Positions 33,761 through 46,150 of a DNA stretch of 64,000 nucleotides are shown piece by piece. The position numbers and the translations under genes are program-made. Numbering within the stretch: the stretch's first letter is position 1; each line of letters begins with the position of its first letter. The notes below the pieces were generated by a model. It was not told the DNA's origin, did no database searches, and worked only from the letters and a program-made list of their open reading frames with translations. The DNA is from Ceratopteris richardii (taxonomy: Eukaryota > Streptophyta > Polypodiopsida > Polypodiales > Pteridaceae): the NCBI GenBank assembly GCA_020310875.1, contig CM035416.1, positions 74,454,983-74,518,982 of the forward strand, in the 5' to 3' direction.

Positions 33761-35745
33761 AGTTCCTTTGAAAAAAAAAACCTTTGAAGTCTACATGTTA
33801 AAAATAGAACTTCCTTTAAAAAAATCCTTTGAGATTTCACATTTGTTAGCCCATATGGGATTAATTATGCCGCCTAAAATCCTACAATCAATCCTTTGTG
33901 GTTCCACATCCCTTTGTGGTTCAAAATCCATTAGAGTGATATTTGATGTAAGTGATGTTCATTTGTTTAGATGTGGGCAATGGCAATGTAGTGGGAATGG
34001 GTATATCTTAAACCCATAAATGTTATAGTAAAAGATCTCAAGAAAGTTGAAGCATGTGGAACAAGTGCCTCTCTTAAAACATGTGAGTGAAATTGTGTAT
34101 AGATTTACATCATGTGTGACCTTGAAGGTGTTGTACAACAAACATGATTGAGTCTCAACTACAATTGTGACCTTGAAGGTGTTGTAAAGCAAACATGATT
34201 AAAACTCAATTACAATAGTTTCAGATTGAGACTCAACTACAATAGTTTCAGATTGAGACTCAACCACAACAGATAGGGAATTTAAAGGAGGCCTTATGTA
34301 CATATGAAAATACACCTTCACATGCGAAGATGTGGTATGCATTTTCCTTCAAATCACATCCCAAGTATCATCTACAAAAAGGTTTTATTGGCATGCCTTC
34401 TGAGTGGAGAGAGACACAAAACAAAAGAGATTATTGACTCATGTGCCTTGAACAACAATGTGTAACATTAGATATGGAGAGATCAAATTGTGCTTTGTGC
34501 TATCTTGATCACATAATCGTGTGATCTTAGATGTGGAGTATATATTGCATAATTTAATATCTGAAATAATCTTGATTGTCTCAACTAGCTTAATATGAGT
34601 TGTAATGTCTCTTCTTCTTTTATTAGGGATCACATGTCTACATAAAAACAAAGAAACATGATCTTTGACCATTTTTGTTAGGCCACTCAAGATTTTTAAC
34701 CATTTTGGTTAGGTCGCTCAAGATCCAACCCACACTTGTATATATTGTGGTCATGAATGATGCCATTATGATTGTCTTTATGTTTCTTACTAACATTATT
34801 GAACCATGGAGTTCATATTTAAAACAAGATCATTCACAAAAATTGAGATTTTTTTTTCTATGGATGCACGTGAGACCATGATCAAATTGAGACAAGGTGC
34901 CCCTTTAAGAAAGAGAAGGCGTGGACCTTCTTTTAGGCCACCTTTCTCTTTTCATGAATATCCCATGAGGGAGTGCCTTTACAAGGCACTAATATATAAC
35001 AAAGCTGCCTTGGTGTTCAAAGATCATCTCTTTAACTTCATTTCATGGTATACATTGCTCAACCTTGCTTTTCATGCAAAAAAATTCAATGAATTAGAAT
35101 TACTCCATGATCTCTTACTCACAAATCAGTCTTCCATTTGCAACAACATCATTGTTTCTCTTTCTATATAATGACTTGAGTAAAGGAATATCATGGATCC
35201 TTTTAGTACATAACCATACTTGCGTCATTTGAAGTAATAAGAGAGGAGTAATAAGATGACCTGTCGTAGCAAAACTCAATCCTTAGTCGAGGAAGGTATA
35301 TCCACTTTAAGTTCAAAGACATCACACTCGGTTGAATAACTTCAAGTGTAGCTCAATTTTTCTATCCTCCTTGTGCTCAATATGAGAAGATGTACTAAGT
35401 TCCATCGGATGATGGATGGAGAAGGCTACCTCTTTGACACAACATTGCTGTGAAACTAGCCATCAATGAATATCAAGAACACTTCAAAATATAACCAAAA
35501 ACCAAAATGCATATAGAAGTTCTCATGAAAAATGAGAAAATGTTGTGTAATAATATTTGTTTTGAAGCTTTCAAGTCCCAACAAAAAGGTTAAATTTGAT
35601 TCATCTTCATAAATGGTTTTCATGCTTCAAGCAAAAAGTAGTAGTTAATATATATTTTTCTCGTTAAGAAAACGGATTACTCTTATGACATACTAATTGT
35701 AAACTTTTTCCTTGAAGATGAGAATCTAAATAGGGACTATAATAT

Positions 35746-35978
35746 TGTTGGACTTTGAGGTCTGCAGAAGCATATGAAGAGCACAAGGAAGAAGAAGAAG
35801 CTTCGAGCACAACATAGTATTGAATGTATCAAGTGAATGTAAAAAGATAAGTGACCCATTGGGGTTATAGATGTATATACAAGTTGGGGGGGGGGGGGGC
35901 AAACCTCCTAATGAGGGAAAAAAGTGCCCCAACAGTCCTAAGTGTGTTCACACACATTTCTACCAAAATATGTCAACA
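35746..35978 (-). mobile_element. 3' LTR of Copia C1, copy D/E
   Basis: TGTTGGACTT...TGTCAACA on the plus strand, aligning with the copy A LTR (1771-1994) and the copy C LTRs. A pure G run expands at 35886-35899. Confidence 0.85.
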
Positions 35979-36483
35979 AAGATCCCTTTGGGAGTGATGC
36001 AATGAACAAGGAGTTGGCACTCATGTATAAGGAAGTGCCAAGCTATCTGTAAAAAGGTCAATCCACAAAAGGAAGTAAGCCCAAATCTTTGCAAAAAGCT
36101 TCAAACTTCTCCCTAGGTAGAGCCTTTTGTGAAAAGTTCTACAACATTATCATTTGTGGACACATAAGCCAAACATATTTCTAAAGCAGAGAACCTCTCC
36201 TTAACATAATGATAGTGCACCTCAATGTGCTTTGTGTGAACATGGAACAGAGGCCTCGCAACTGCCAATGCACTCTAACTATTAGGGAAGATGGTGGTGG
36301 GAGAAGATTGATCAACACCCAAATTAGCCAAAAGGCATCTAAGCCACACACACTCAACAATCATTGTGAAACTTTCCCTATAGTCAACCTCAAAACTAGA
36401 AGTGGCCATAGTATGATGCTTCGTGCTCAACCACGATATGAAGGAGCTACCAAACATGAAGCAAAAACCACTGGTGGACACAC
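35979..36483 (-). pseudogene. Copia C1 copy D/E, RNase H part
   Basis: RNase H remnants on the minus strand (SGFCFMFGSSFISWLSTKH, SFEVDYRESFTMIVECVW) are close to copies A and C but broken. It is interrupted at 36483 by Copia C2 and resumes at 41734. Confidence 0.82.
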
Positions 36484-36872
36484 TGTCACGAGGAAGGAGA
36501 TAAGCAAGAGAGCTCACACACACACACTCACGATCAAAGATGAGCACACACACAGGTTGAGGCAAGGAAGAATGATCTTCTTCTTCTTCTTCTTCTTCTT
36601 CTATTACATAAAAGGAATGTGCAAGAAAATGACTTAAAACAACAATACAACAAGTGCAATATATAAAGAATGATACATAAGGAAAATTCTAATGTCCGCG
36701 AATGAGTGGGCTGGCAAGAAACAAATGTGCCATCACTCTTTATAGATAAATCTAGTAAAGCTCAATGAAGTATCCCTGACATATACTAGTGTGGCCACTA
36801 TACATGTCAGAGAAATGACAAAGTGATATGTTTCATCCTCGATCATCACATGTTGAGATTGATATCTCAACA

Positions 36873-37030
36873 CTCCCCCTCAAGCATCTTTCAAAACTTC
36901 TTGAGCTTCTCTGTTCTAAGTGCTTTAGTGAGGATATCAGCAACCTGCTCATCTGTCCTCTAATCCAAGCATCTTTCGAAACTTCTTGAGCTTCTTTGCT
37001 CTAAGTGCTTTAGTGAGGATATCAGCAACC
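36873..37030. repeat. 84-bp tandem duplication beside the C2 3' LTR
   Basis: AAGCATCTTTC..AAACTTCTTGAGCTTC through ACCTGCTCATCTGTCCTC occurs twice in tandem. It lies at the end of the RNase H coding region. Confidence 0.85.
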
Positions 37031-37140
37031 TGCTCATCTGTCCTCACATAAACAAGATCAATATCACCTGCTAATACCTTCTCTATGATGAAGTGATAAT
37101 GTACCTTGATATGCTTTGTTCTAACATGAAAAATAGGATT

Positions 37141-38418
37141 TCATGCTAGCTGAATGTTGTTAAGATTATCACAATAGATGATGATCGTCTTTTGCACTTG
37201 CACACCTAAATATGCAAGTAGCATCTCTAACCATGATGCTTTGCATGTTGCCATTGCAACACCTCTATACTCAATTTGTGTACTCGACAAAGCAATAGTG
37301 GGTTGCTTCTTGCTGCTCCATGTAATAGTTGCACTCCCAAGTGAGACTAGAAAGCCACTAGTAGATCTTCTATCTAGAATGCTACCAACCCAATCTCCAT
37401 CGGTGTATCCATGAACCTGCAAATCTACACCAGCTTCATAAAACAATGCATAATCTAAAGTAGCACTCACGTAACGTAGGGTGTGCCTCAGAGCATCCAA
37501 ATGTGGCTTCTTGGGAACCTGCATAAATTGAGTTTCAAGTCCAACAGTGTAGCTTAGATCAAGCCTTGTAATTGTGAGATATATCAAGCTTCCCACAATT
37601 TTCCTGTCCATAGTAGCATTTTCCAATGCTTCACCTGATGTAGTACCCAACTTCAAATTCTCATCTAATGGCATAGAAATTGGCTTACAATCAACCATAC
37701 CATACTTTTGTAGCATACTCAAGGCATATCGCCTTTGTGGCATCCATATACATGTTTCTGTATGTATAAACTCAATGCCCAAGAAGTAGCGCAACACACC
37801 AAGATCTTTCACATCAAATTCCAGCATAAGGAGTTGCTTTAACTGTTTAATGCTTGCTTCATTGTCACCTCCTACAATCAAGTAATCGATGTAAATAGCC
37901 ACAATCATGATGCCATCATCACCCTTCCTTGCATATAATGAATGATCTGCATCAAACAGAGAAAACCCAATGGTGATCAAATAATCAGCAATCCTTGCAT
38001 GTGAAGCATGAGGGGCTTGTTTCAGTCCATAGAAATCCTTTTGCAACTTGCAAACACATTTTGTGTGCTTTGAATCTTCATATCCTTGTGGCTGGTCCAT
38101 ATATACTTCTTCCTGTAACTCACTATATAGGAAAGCATTCTTCACATCCACATGATGCAAAGTCCATCCTTTTGCTATAGCGAATGCAACAATTGTTCTA
38201 ACAATAGACATTTTAGCTACATGGCTGAATGTTTCCTCATAATCAATGCCATAAGTATGTACATATCCTTTTGCTACCAACCGTGCTTTGTACCTGCTTA
38301 TGCTACCATCAACATTGTGCTCTACCTTGTAAAACCACTTGCAGCCTGTGGGTTTCTTTCCTTGTGGCAATGGACCAACTTCCATGTATCGTTTGCATAA
38401 AGTGCAGCCATCCCTCAT
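37141..38418 (-). pseudogene. Copia C2 reverse transcriptase and RNase H
   Basis: A 425-codon open frame. RT covers residues 1-240 (RYKARLVAKGYVHTYGIDYEETF, then YGLKQAP). The active site reads YIDYLIV, so the second Asp of YxDD is Tyr and the enzyme should be dead. RNase H follows (GYTDGDWVGSILDRRSTSGF, SKKQPTIALSSTQIEYRG, IYCDNLNNIQLA). Upstream pol is in other frames. Confidence 0.9.
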
Positions 38419-38617
38419 CCATAGCCTTTTTCCAATCTACATTTCCGATTGCATCTTCAAAACAAGAGGGGTGGCATCTTGTATTACCTTTGTCATGTAG
38501 GCACAATGATGAGCCATGTGACTATCATATGTCTATCGTGGCACTGAATTCCACATCCTTATAGATCTTCTTGGTCCCGGGACACTTCTCCTTGTATAAG
38601 TTGCATGTGCCTTTAAC

Positions 38618-38977
38618 TCATGGAGTCTTCACAGAGGGCAATCCAAGTTCTTCATTGAGGCTCTTTTCTGAACTGCTTGAATCTCCATCAATGTCTTCAA
38701 AACCTGTAGATGTTTTACTACGAGCAAAAAGCTTTTCTTTACCTTTCTTGGATGTATTTGATGAATTTGCTGGATTGAAATTTCCACACAATCTTCCACT
38801 CCATGGATTTGAGTTGGAACTATTGGTTGTTGATGCATCTGGTCCACTCAAAACTTGAGATTCTACACTTGATTTTTCAACATTTTCTTGTTCATTTGGT
38901 TCAAGATTCAGTCCTTCTTTGGCAACTGCATAGAAGCTTGAGATTTCATCGAATACCATATCTCTGCTTACATTCAC
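38618..38977 (-). pseudogene. Copia C2 pol linker between integrase and RT
   Basis: SRDMVFDEISSFY at the start is the conserved 'SRDV.FDE' block after integrase. The rest is a Ser/Glu/Asn-rich spacer. It joins the integrase segment upstream through an indel near 38978. Confidence 0.72.
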
Positions 38978-39512
38978 TTATCGTGTGAGTGGTTTATAAC
39001 ATTTATGTCCCTTTTGCTCAAGGCAGTACCCAATGAAGATACATTTTTTGGCTTTTGGATCAAGCTTCATTCTCAACTCATCTGGAATATGCACATATGC
39101 AATACAACCAAAAACTTTTATATATGATAAGTTTGGCTTTTTACCTATAAACTTCTCTTCAAGTGTAACTTGATGTACAACAACAGTCAGCATTCTATTC
39201 ATGATGTATACAATAGTATGCACAACTTCTGGCCAATAACAATGAGGCATATTCTTCTCAGCCATCAAGGCTCTTGCTATTGCATGAAAACTGACATCAA
39301 ATTCCATGAATTTTAACAAAGTTGTTGAATTCATTTGACATGTATTCGCCTCCTCCATCAGACCTTAATGTCTGAAGATACTTTTCTATCTGCTTGTCAT
39401 GCGAAAATGATGCTCTTGATTGTTTACCAAGTTGACATATTGCACATAACTTTTGCATTTCTGCAACTTTGAAATTTGGTAGTCCATTGACAATCTCCTT
39501 TGATTGCATCAA
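38978..39512 (-). pseudogene. Copia C2 integrase, broken
   Basis: 39297-39512 has the pre-integrase/zinc part (CAICQLGKQSRASF) and LRSDGGGEYMSNEF (second catalytic Asp). 38978-39358 holds the C-terminal part: NRMLTVVVHQVTLEEKFIGKKP, KVFGCIAYVHIP. The PQQNG block and the catalytic Glu are lost in the overlap. Confidence 0.82.
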
Positions 39513-40391
39513 TTTTAGCCTCTGTAAGTTTGCATGCCCAATTCAAATGTGCCAGATCTCTATACTAGCAATAACTCCTATACCTTTTGCAAACATGGCT
39601 GCATTCATTTCAGGAATTTTCACATTTAAGGTGAACATCCTACCCACTTTGTTTCCTTTGGCAATCAATCGTCCATCCTGTTTATACTCTTCTACATATA
39701 ACCCATCATCATTGAACATGACTTGTAATCTCTAATCAACCATTTGTCCAATAAAAACTAGACTCTTTATTATATTTGGAACATGCAACACATCAACAAG
39801 ATGTTTTACCTTCCCATCCTCTATAGGCAGTGCTATGTTTCCTATATGCTCGATAGGGTGTGATGTGTCATCACTTGTTTCAACATATCCAGGAACTGGC
39901 AATTTCTACAAACTACTAAACCATTCTGCATGACTCGTCATGTGATTTGAAGCACCTCAATCAACATACTAGACATAACCATTTGATTTTGAAACATCAA
40001 TAGACATCATATTCATCATATCATGTTGGACCATGAACATGTTCTCAGAATCATCTCCACTTGTGGATGCATAGTTGTTTTGCTGCCTTCTATTATTTTG
40101 ATTCTTCAACCTACAATCACGTTCAAAGTGTCCAGCTTTACCATAGTTCCAACATCCTTTACTATCATTACTTGAATCATTTCCTTAGAATTTTTTGCGA
40201 CCTCTTTGGCTCCCCTACCTTGAAATTGTCCTCTACCTCCTACATGATTCTGATGTTGACTTTGGTCTTGGTTATTGTTTCCTCTTCCATTTCTGAAGCC
40301 TCTACCTCTACCTCTTCCTCTGCCAGAGTAGAATACCTGCTTAGAACTAGATTTTCCTTGGGAGTTTGAGTCCTCACCAAGATTCTTTTCT
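39513..40391 (-). pseudogene. Copia C2 protease and nucleocapsid region, degraded
   Basis: No long frame. Near 40105-40150 the minus strand reads CWNYGKAGHFERDC, a CCHC knuckle with its second Cys changed to Tyr. Pieces of the pre-protease and protease region can be followed only with frame changes. Confidence 0.6.
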
Positions 40392-40649
40392 TCAATATGC
40401 AGCTCCTAAACCACGAAGGCAGACTTCCACCTTATCATCATCATCTACATTCATGCCAATAGATGCAAGTGGCTCACATATGCTTTTGATTTTTAGGGTG
40501 TATTCACTTACTGACGTGCCCCTTTTCTTCAATGTATGGAGTTCGTTCTTGAGTTGCAATTTATGTGCCTTTGTATTGGTCTCATACAAAGTGACCAAAC
40601 TGTTCCAAGCCTCTTTTGGAGTCTTGGCATCCTGTATGTGTCCAATCAT
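40392..40649 (-). pseudogene. Copia C2 gag fragment
   Basis: IGHIQDAKTPKEAWNSLVTLYE and LQLKNELHTLKKRGTSVSEYTLKIKSICEPLASIG are the central UBN2-type Gag helices. The N-terminus (40650-40830) is out of frame. 40831-41338 is leader sequence without a gene. Confidence 0.82.
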
Positions 40650-41733
40650 GCTATCCTATATGTTAACAGATAGCCAATACATTACCTTTCATGCTCTTGA
40701 TTCCATTCCTCATATGCTCTTAACTGGTCCATAGTTCAATTTCTCTCTGGTAGCCGTAGAGCGTTTTTATTCTCTCCTTCGATGTACTTCCAGTAGCCTT
40801 TTCCCATTAGGAAATTCATCATTCTGAATCTCTAAGCATGGAAGTTGTTGTTGTCCTACTTATCGCTCATAAGTTGACTCATTCCATCCGCATTTGCCAT
40901 TTTTGCAGCAATTTATATCACTCCAAAAACACTACAAGCAATACTTCTGCTTCAACATTGTCGCACTATGATGGGACAATTCGATATCAGAAAAACACAG
41001 TTTTTGTGTATCAACAATACACAGAATCACTAGAAATTCTAGATCTGGAATATATGAGTGTTTTCGAACAAGATGCAAGTTACAGTTTTGTGAATTGACT
41101 GGTTTTTATGTGGGCCCCACCTTGCAGGCTCAAAATAGAGGTTGAGATGGCTCCAAAACAGAAATTTGACAAAAACAAGTGATCCTAAAGGGATAACTCT
41201 CGAAAATATTTTGACACCTTCTAGCTTCATGCCAATTTTCATAAGAATATGAGGTCGTTTGTGAATCACGCTTTCTCCACACCTTCTCGCATACTCTTCT
41301 CCGTCAACCTTCTCCACGAGGTCTCTACAACCACACTAGCTTTCATACCATGTCACAAGGAAGGAGATAAGGAAGAGATCTCACACACACACACACTCAC
41401 AATCAAAGAGGAGCACACACACAGATTGAGGCAAGGAAGAATGATCTTCTTCTTCTTCTTCTATTACATAAAAGGAATGAACAAGAAAATGATAAAAAAC
41501 AATGATACAACAAGTGCAATATATAAAGAATAGTACATAAGGAAAATCCTAATGACTGCGAATGAGTGAACTGGCAAGAAAAAATGTGCCATCACTCTCG
41601 GTAGATAAATCTAGTAAAGCTCAATGAAGTATCCCTGACACATACTAGCGTGAACACTATACATGTCAAAGAAATGAAAAAGTGATACATGTCATCCTAG
41701 ATCATCACATGTTGAGCTTCATATCTCAAACCA

Positions 41734-41976
41734 CATGAGTGTCATAGCAACTAGCCTGCATTAACTGAGAAAAAGCATGTAAATTTGGTGGTAATGATCC
41801 CCCTTGAGATAAAACAATCCAAGTAGCCATATCACTTAAGTGGCAAAATATGTTTAACCACCTATCAATGCTTGACACATGGGAAATGCATAAAACTGCT
41901 TATCTGAGAGACAATAAACTGAATATCGAGCCTCATTATGCATAAGTAAATCAAACATCCAATAGCATAATGATAG
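41734..41976 (-). pseudogene. Copia C1 copy D/E, second part
   Basis: It continues the RNase H/RT sequence interrupted at 36483 and matches copy A 2500-2742. It ends at GATAG, where the TIR-bounded insertion starts, and resumes at 60797. Confidence 0.85.
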
Positions 41977-42011
41977 AAACAACGAGTCGTAACAAACGAG
42001 AACTATGTCAT
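41977..42011 (+). repeat. Left terminal inverted repeat
   Basis: The core GAGTCGTAACAAACGAGAAC (41984-42003) pairs with 60770-60789. The inverted match extends seven bases outward to AAACA and about eight inward. 42012-42402 holds no gene. Confidence 0.8.
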
Positions 42012-42402
42012 AAAAAGAGAACACCCTCTTCAAAAATCAAGCAAATGGCAGCTTATGTTTGAGATTCCTTTATACCAGTATACATATATCTCAAAAATGA
42101 AGTGAAAACATGTGATTTTTTGACATTTTTTGTCATCTTCTCATAAAAAAAGAGCTCAAAATGTAGTCAAAATTTCACTAGATAAGACATTGACATGTCC
42201 AAAATTTATATGATAAGAGATTGACATGTCTAAAATCTATATAAAGAATGTAAAATTGAATAACTCTTATACAAAAATAACATTTAAGACATATTTTCAA
42301 TGGGTGGATATCTGATTGTTATTCAAAATTGCTACAAAACATGGTTTCATTAACCAAACTACTTCGAGGCATTTACATAAGCACTAAAAATGTTAGAGAG
42401 TT

Positions 42403-43001
42403 TCAATGCAACTCACAACTATGTCGATCTATGTCTACACCCTCATCATCTGATGCACTTGATTCAGTCTCGTACTGTTGAGAACTCTCTTCTTCTTCTT
42501 CTATATCCACAAGAGCTCTATCTTCATCCACGTACATACCAAATTCTACAGGATCATGCTCAAATCTTCTTGTTTGCCTATGATTTCCTGTACCACATAC
42601 ATCTGGAAGCTTTTGTTTTATCATATTGATGGTTGCTTTCCTCAAGTGACCTGTTTTTATCAAGGAAAAATCATAAACAAGAATATCTACATCATCCATT
42701 TTAAGAGTGGATGTGCTTTGAATATTCTTTTTCTTTTTTGAACCTGTTCGTTTAGTATCACACACCATTTCTAAGTTATATTTACCTGTGAATGCATTAC
42801 TACTTTTAGTGTAATACCAATGCACCATCAAAGCCTCTATTATTCTCTGATCAATATCTTTAGTTATCTCTAAAACCTTTGCAATCCAAAATGGTCTGGT
42901 AGCCTCATCATCATCAGCAAGTACTGCAATAAGTTTTCCAACATTTATCTCTATTAAATTTCCTTGCCATCTTGCTTCTGCTTGTTTTGTCATCCTTGGG
43001 C
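42403..43001 (-). pseudogene. DUF7869-type protein, C-terminal segment
   Basis: Host reading frame left of Copia C4. After removing C4 and one CTACA copy, the frame runs unbroken from the segment at 49417 (ERNIYV) into GPRMTKQAEARW. The domain that follows (GNLIEINVGKLIAVLADDDE, PFWIAKVLEI, ALMVHWYY, FTGKYNLEM, DILVYDFSLI) looks like a small beta-barrel of SH3 or BAH type, my reading of the pattern. A Lys-rich loop lies in its middle. The tail is acidic (EEEEESSQQYETESS). It ends at TAA/TGA 42403. Such a module could bind chromatin or other proteins; unproven. Confidence 0.75.
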
Positions 43002-44035
43002 CTACATGATGGAGAGTGTTAATCTCCAAAAGAACAACCTACTCTTGAAATTAGAACACCTCTATATCAAGAGCAAGTCATAACCTTCTCCAATTTTAGA
43101 AGATCAATACTCAATTATCAAGATTTTGAAAAATCTGTGAAGATGTTGACTCTACAGAAAGTCTGCTGCACTTATCTTTCTCATTGACCTATCAATTGTG
43201 TAAAGTTTTTGATAAAACTTTGCACAAGGTGTCAGCTATAGATTGCGCACCTTCTCCAAGTTGAATTACTCCAAAAGATTCAGTATAACTTGAGAAATGA
43301 ACTCAACAAGTTACCTATGTCTAAAACTGTCACCCTGTAGAGTCGACTTTGACACCTGCAACTTCTAAGACATGGTTCTCCAAGACTAGAACCTGTTTAA
43401 GCAAATGCTTTTAGCCACAAGTAGCACCTTCCAACTTAAAGATTGAATGCTTGCTTGCTCAAAACTTTAAACTATAGAAGGAGAACTGATCAAAACATTG
43501 ACTTCGAATTTTGCGCCTCCTGCAACGTCTCTTCTTCCATTTACACATGTAAATGTTCCTACACTCAATTCTCTCAGCGTGATCACAATTAGAAGCTGAG
43601 AATTTGTACAAAGGTCAATCACCTATAGACTTAGACTTGTACAAAAGCATTTCACAAAAGATCTAGCATAGAAGGAGAAAACTCAGAAACATCGGGTGCA
43701 AATTTCTTTCATTTTTGGAGGAGTTTACAACTGAATGATGAGAGAGAGTTCAACTAACTTCTAAGATGTCTAATAACTCTTACAACTCTTGAATACTCTA
43801 TTCTCATGCTCTCTCATACTTGCCCCGACATTTTCCATAGTATATATAGACAATAATTTACAAACTTATGACTAATCAAAGACATAAGTAAGCTGACTCT
43901 AAATTAATGTACATATGTGTACAACTCTTTATCTTCTGAATATGAACTTCTTCCATGCTTCATAAGTTGGTCTTTTCTTCAGTCCTTGATTTCCAAAGCT
44001 TCAATTGTTGATTGCTCTGCACCAACAGCTCCCCC

Positions 44036-44854
44036 TCAATCATCAATTGAGGTTTTCTCTATCTTCTTTATGCCTGCTATGTCTTTGAACTTCTGTAGCT
44101 TTGGTCCATCCAAGCTTTTGGTAAGCATATCAGCTATCTGATCTTTAGTTGAAGTATGTATGACTTCAATCTCTTTGTCCATTACCTTCTCTCTTAGAAA
44201 GTGATACTGAATATCAATGTGTTTAGTCCTGGCATGAAACACAGGGTTAGCAGCTAAATACAATGAACTCATATTATCTCCATATATGATAGGTGTACTC
44301 TGTATAGTGTCAATATTCTTCATCAGAGTCTTAACCCATATCACTTCCTTTGCAGCTTCAACCATGCCTTTGTACTCTGCTTCTGTAGATGACAAAGCAA
44401 CTGTGTGTTGCTTCTTTGAACACCAAGAGATTAACTTATCTCCCACATAATACATGTATCCATAGTTTGACCTTCTATCATCAGTATTACCTGCCCAATC
44501 TGCATCACTATATATTTTGATATTTGTATCTGATGTAAAACCATAATACAAACCCTCTTTGAGTGTACCCTTAATGTACCTCAACACTCTTTGACCTGCA
44601 ACCCAATGTTCTTTCCTAGGACAATGCATGAATTGGGACAAAACTCCAACTGCATATGATAAATCAGGCCTAGTTAATGTAGCATAGATAAGACTACCAA
44701 CCAAACTCTGATATAGCTTCATATCCTTAAATTCTTCTCCACCATATCTGCTCAATTTGTGATTCACCTCCATTGGAGTAGGTGCTACCCTGCAATCATT
44801 CATTTTAAACTTGATTAACAAGTTCTTCAAATACCTTTCTTGAGTCACATACAC
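44036..44854 (-). pseudogene. Copia C4 RT C-terminus and RNase H
   Basis: It follows a TAA after YFLGMEISYT. RT thumb: RYLKNLLIKFKMNDCRVAPTP. RNase H: YSDADWAGNTDDRRSNYGY (Asp), ALSSTEAEYKGM (Glu), IYGDNMSSLYLAANPVFHARTKH with the third acidic position (Asp of GDN). The C-terminus ends ADMLTKSLDGPKLQKFK, as in intact Copia pol. Confidence 0.92.
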
Positions 44855-44860
44855 TCCATG

Positions 44861-45379
44861 TTAAGTGTATGAAATCTCCATGCCCAAGAAATATGACAAG
44901 TCTCCCAAATCACTGATTTTGAACTCTTTCTCCATTTGCTTCTTTAGGCTTTGAATGCCTTTCTCATCTGTACCTGTAAGAATTATATCATCAACATATA
45001 TGCACATATAAATGAACCCACCATCACTTGCTTTAACAAGCAAGCTACTATCTGCCTTAGATACTTGAAATCCAAGTTCTTTCAAGAACTTTACAAGTCT
45101 ATAATTCCATGCGCTTGGGGCCTGCTTCAACCCATACAAAGCTCTCTTGAGCTTACATACATGATCTGGATACCTTCCATCTCTGAATCCTTGAGGTTGC
45201 TCCATGAAAACATCATCTGAAATGTAACCATTTAAAAAAGCATTCTTCACATCTAATTGACATAATTTCCAACCTTTACATGTTGTCATCTTTGCCACAG
45301 GACTATAAGTCTCATCATAATCAATACCATATGTTTGAGCAAACCCTTTTACAACAAGTCTAGCTTTGTACCTAGACAC
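44861..45379 (-). pseudogene. Copia C4 reverse transcriptase
   Basis: RYKARLVVKGFAQTYGIDYDETYSPVAKMTT, NAFLNGYISDDVFMEQPQGF and YGLKQAPSAW lead to the active-site box YVDDIILTGTDE, with both Asp intact. It starts after a TGA that replaces the Trp of CKWVYKTK and ends at a TAA. Confidence 0.93.
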
Positions 45380-45412
45380 ACTTCCATCTGCAAATCTCTT
45401 TGTTTTGTAGAC

Positions 45413-46150
45413 TCACTTGCATCCAATGATTTTCTGACTATTTGGTTTAGGAACCAAATCCCATGTCTGATTCTCCATCAATGCATCATATTCTTCCTGC
45501 ATAGCTTTCTCCCAATTTTCCTTACCTTTTGCCTCTTCATATGTAGAAGGGTCTTCATCTGCTTTTATCATGTAAGCATAATCTTTGGTAGCCAAAAAAG
45601 AAGTATCATAGCTATACCTTGTAGGTTGCCACTTGTGTCTTGATGACCTTCTAAGTTCTCCACTCCTTGAGGTTTCTGGTTCTTCACACTCAAGATCAAA
45701 TCTTGGCATTTCTTCAACTTCAACCTGCACTTCATTATTCTCCTCTTCATCAAATATCTGAACCTTTGATTTACCCTTCTTTTGACTCACAACTTCTTCA
45801 TCACCTGTATTAATATTGATTGTACCTGCATACCAAGTACCTTGCTCATCAAATGTAACATCCTTAGACACAATGAATTGCTTTGTGGATGGGCTCCACA
45901 ATCTATAACCCATCTGCTTGTCATCATAACCAATGAACACATACTTTTCAGCTTTAGGTTCCAATTTGTGTCTTAATTGTGATGGCACATATGCATATGC
46001 CAAACATCCAAATACTTTGCAATGATCCAAGGTAGGTCTCTTACCCCACCATGCCTCATATGGTGTCATACCCTGCAAGGCTTTACATAGTAACCTATTA
46101 ACCAAATAAGTAGCTGTATTTACAGCCTCAGCCACAAATAATTTGGGCAA
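45413..46150 (-). pseudogene. Copia C4 integrase C-terminus and linker
   Basis: FVAEAVNTATYLVNRLLCKALQGMTPYEAWWGKRP and KVFGCLAYAYVPSQLRHKL are the conserved post-core region; SKDVTFDEQGTW and an acidic linker follow. It overlaps the preceding frame by 31 bp in another register, so one indel lies near 46130. Confidence 0.9.

Larger units (their letters stand above)
33974..36483. repeat. Duplicated segment, copy 2 (first part)
   Basis: Collinear with 1-2497 through small indels. The left edge of the homology is cut by the window start in copy 1, so 33974 is only a minimum. It continues after insertion of Copia C2 at 41734-41976. Confidence 0.85.
36484..41733 (-). mobile_element. Copia element C2, full length, inserted in copy D/E
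   Basis: LTRs of about 389 bp (36484-36872) and 383 bp (41351-41733) enclose a Copia internal region on the minus strand. The polypurine tract GAGGGGGAG abuts the 3' LTR (plus 36873-36884). The primer site reads TGGTATGAAAGC (plus 41339-41350), a degraded Met-tRNA site. Copy A (2491-2510) shows the uninterrupted target; the flanks CACAC and CACAT are the remains of a 5-bp duplication. LTR divergence looks clearly higher than in copy C. Confidence 0.9.
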
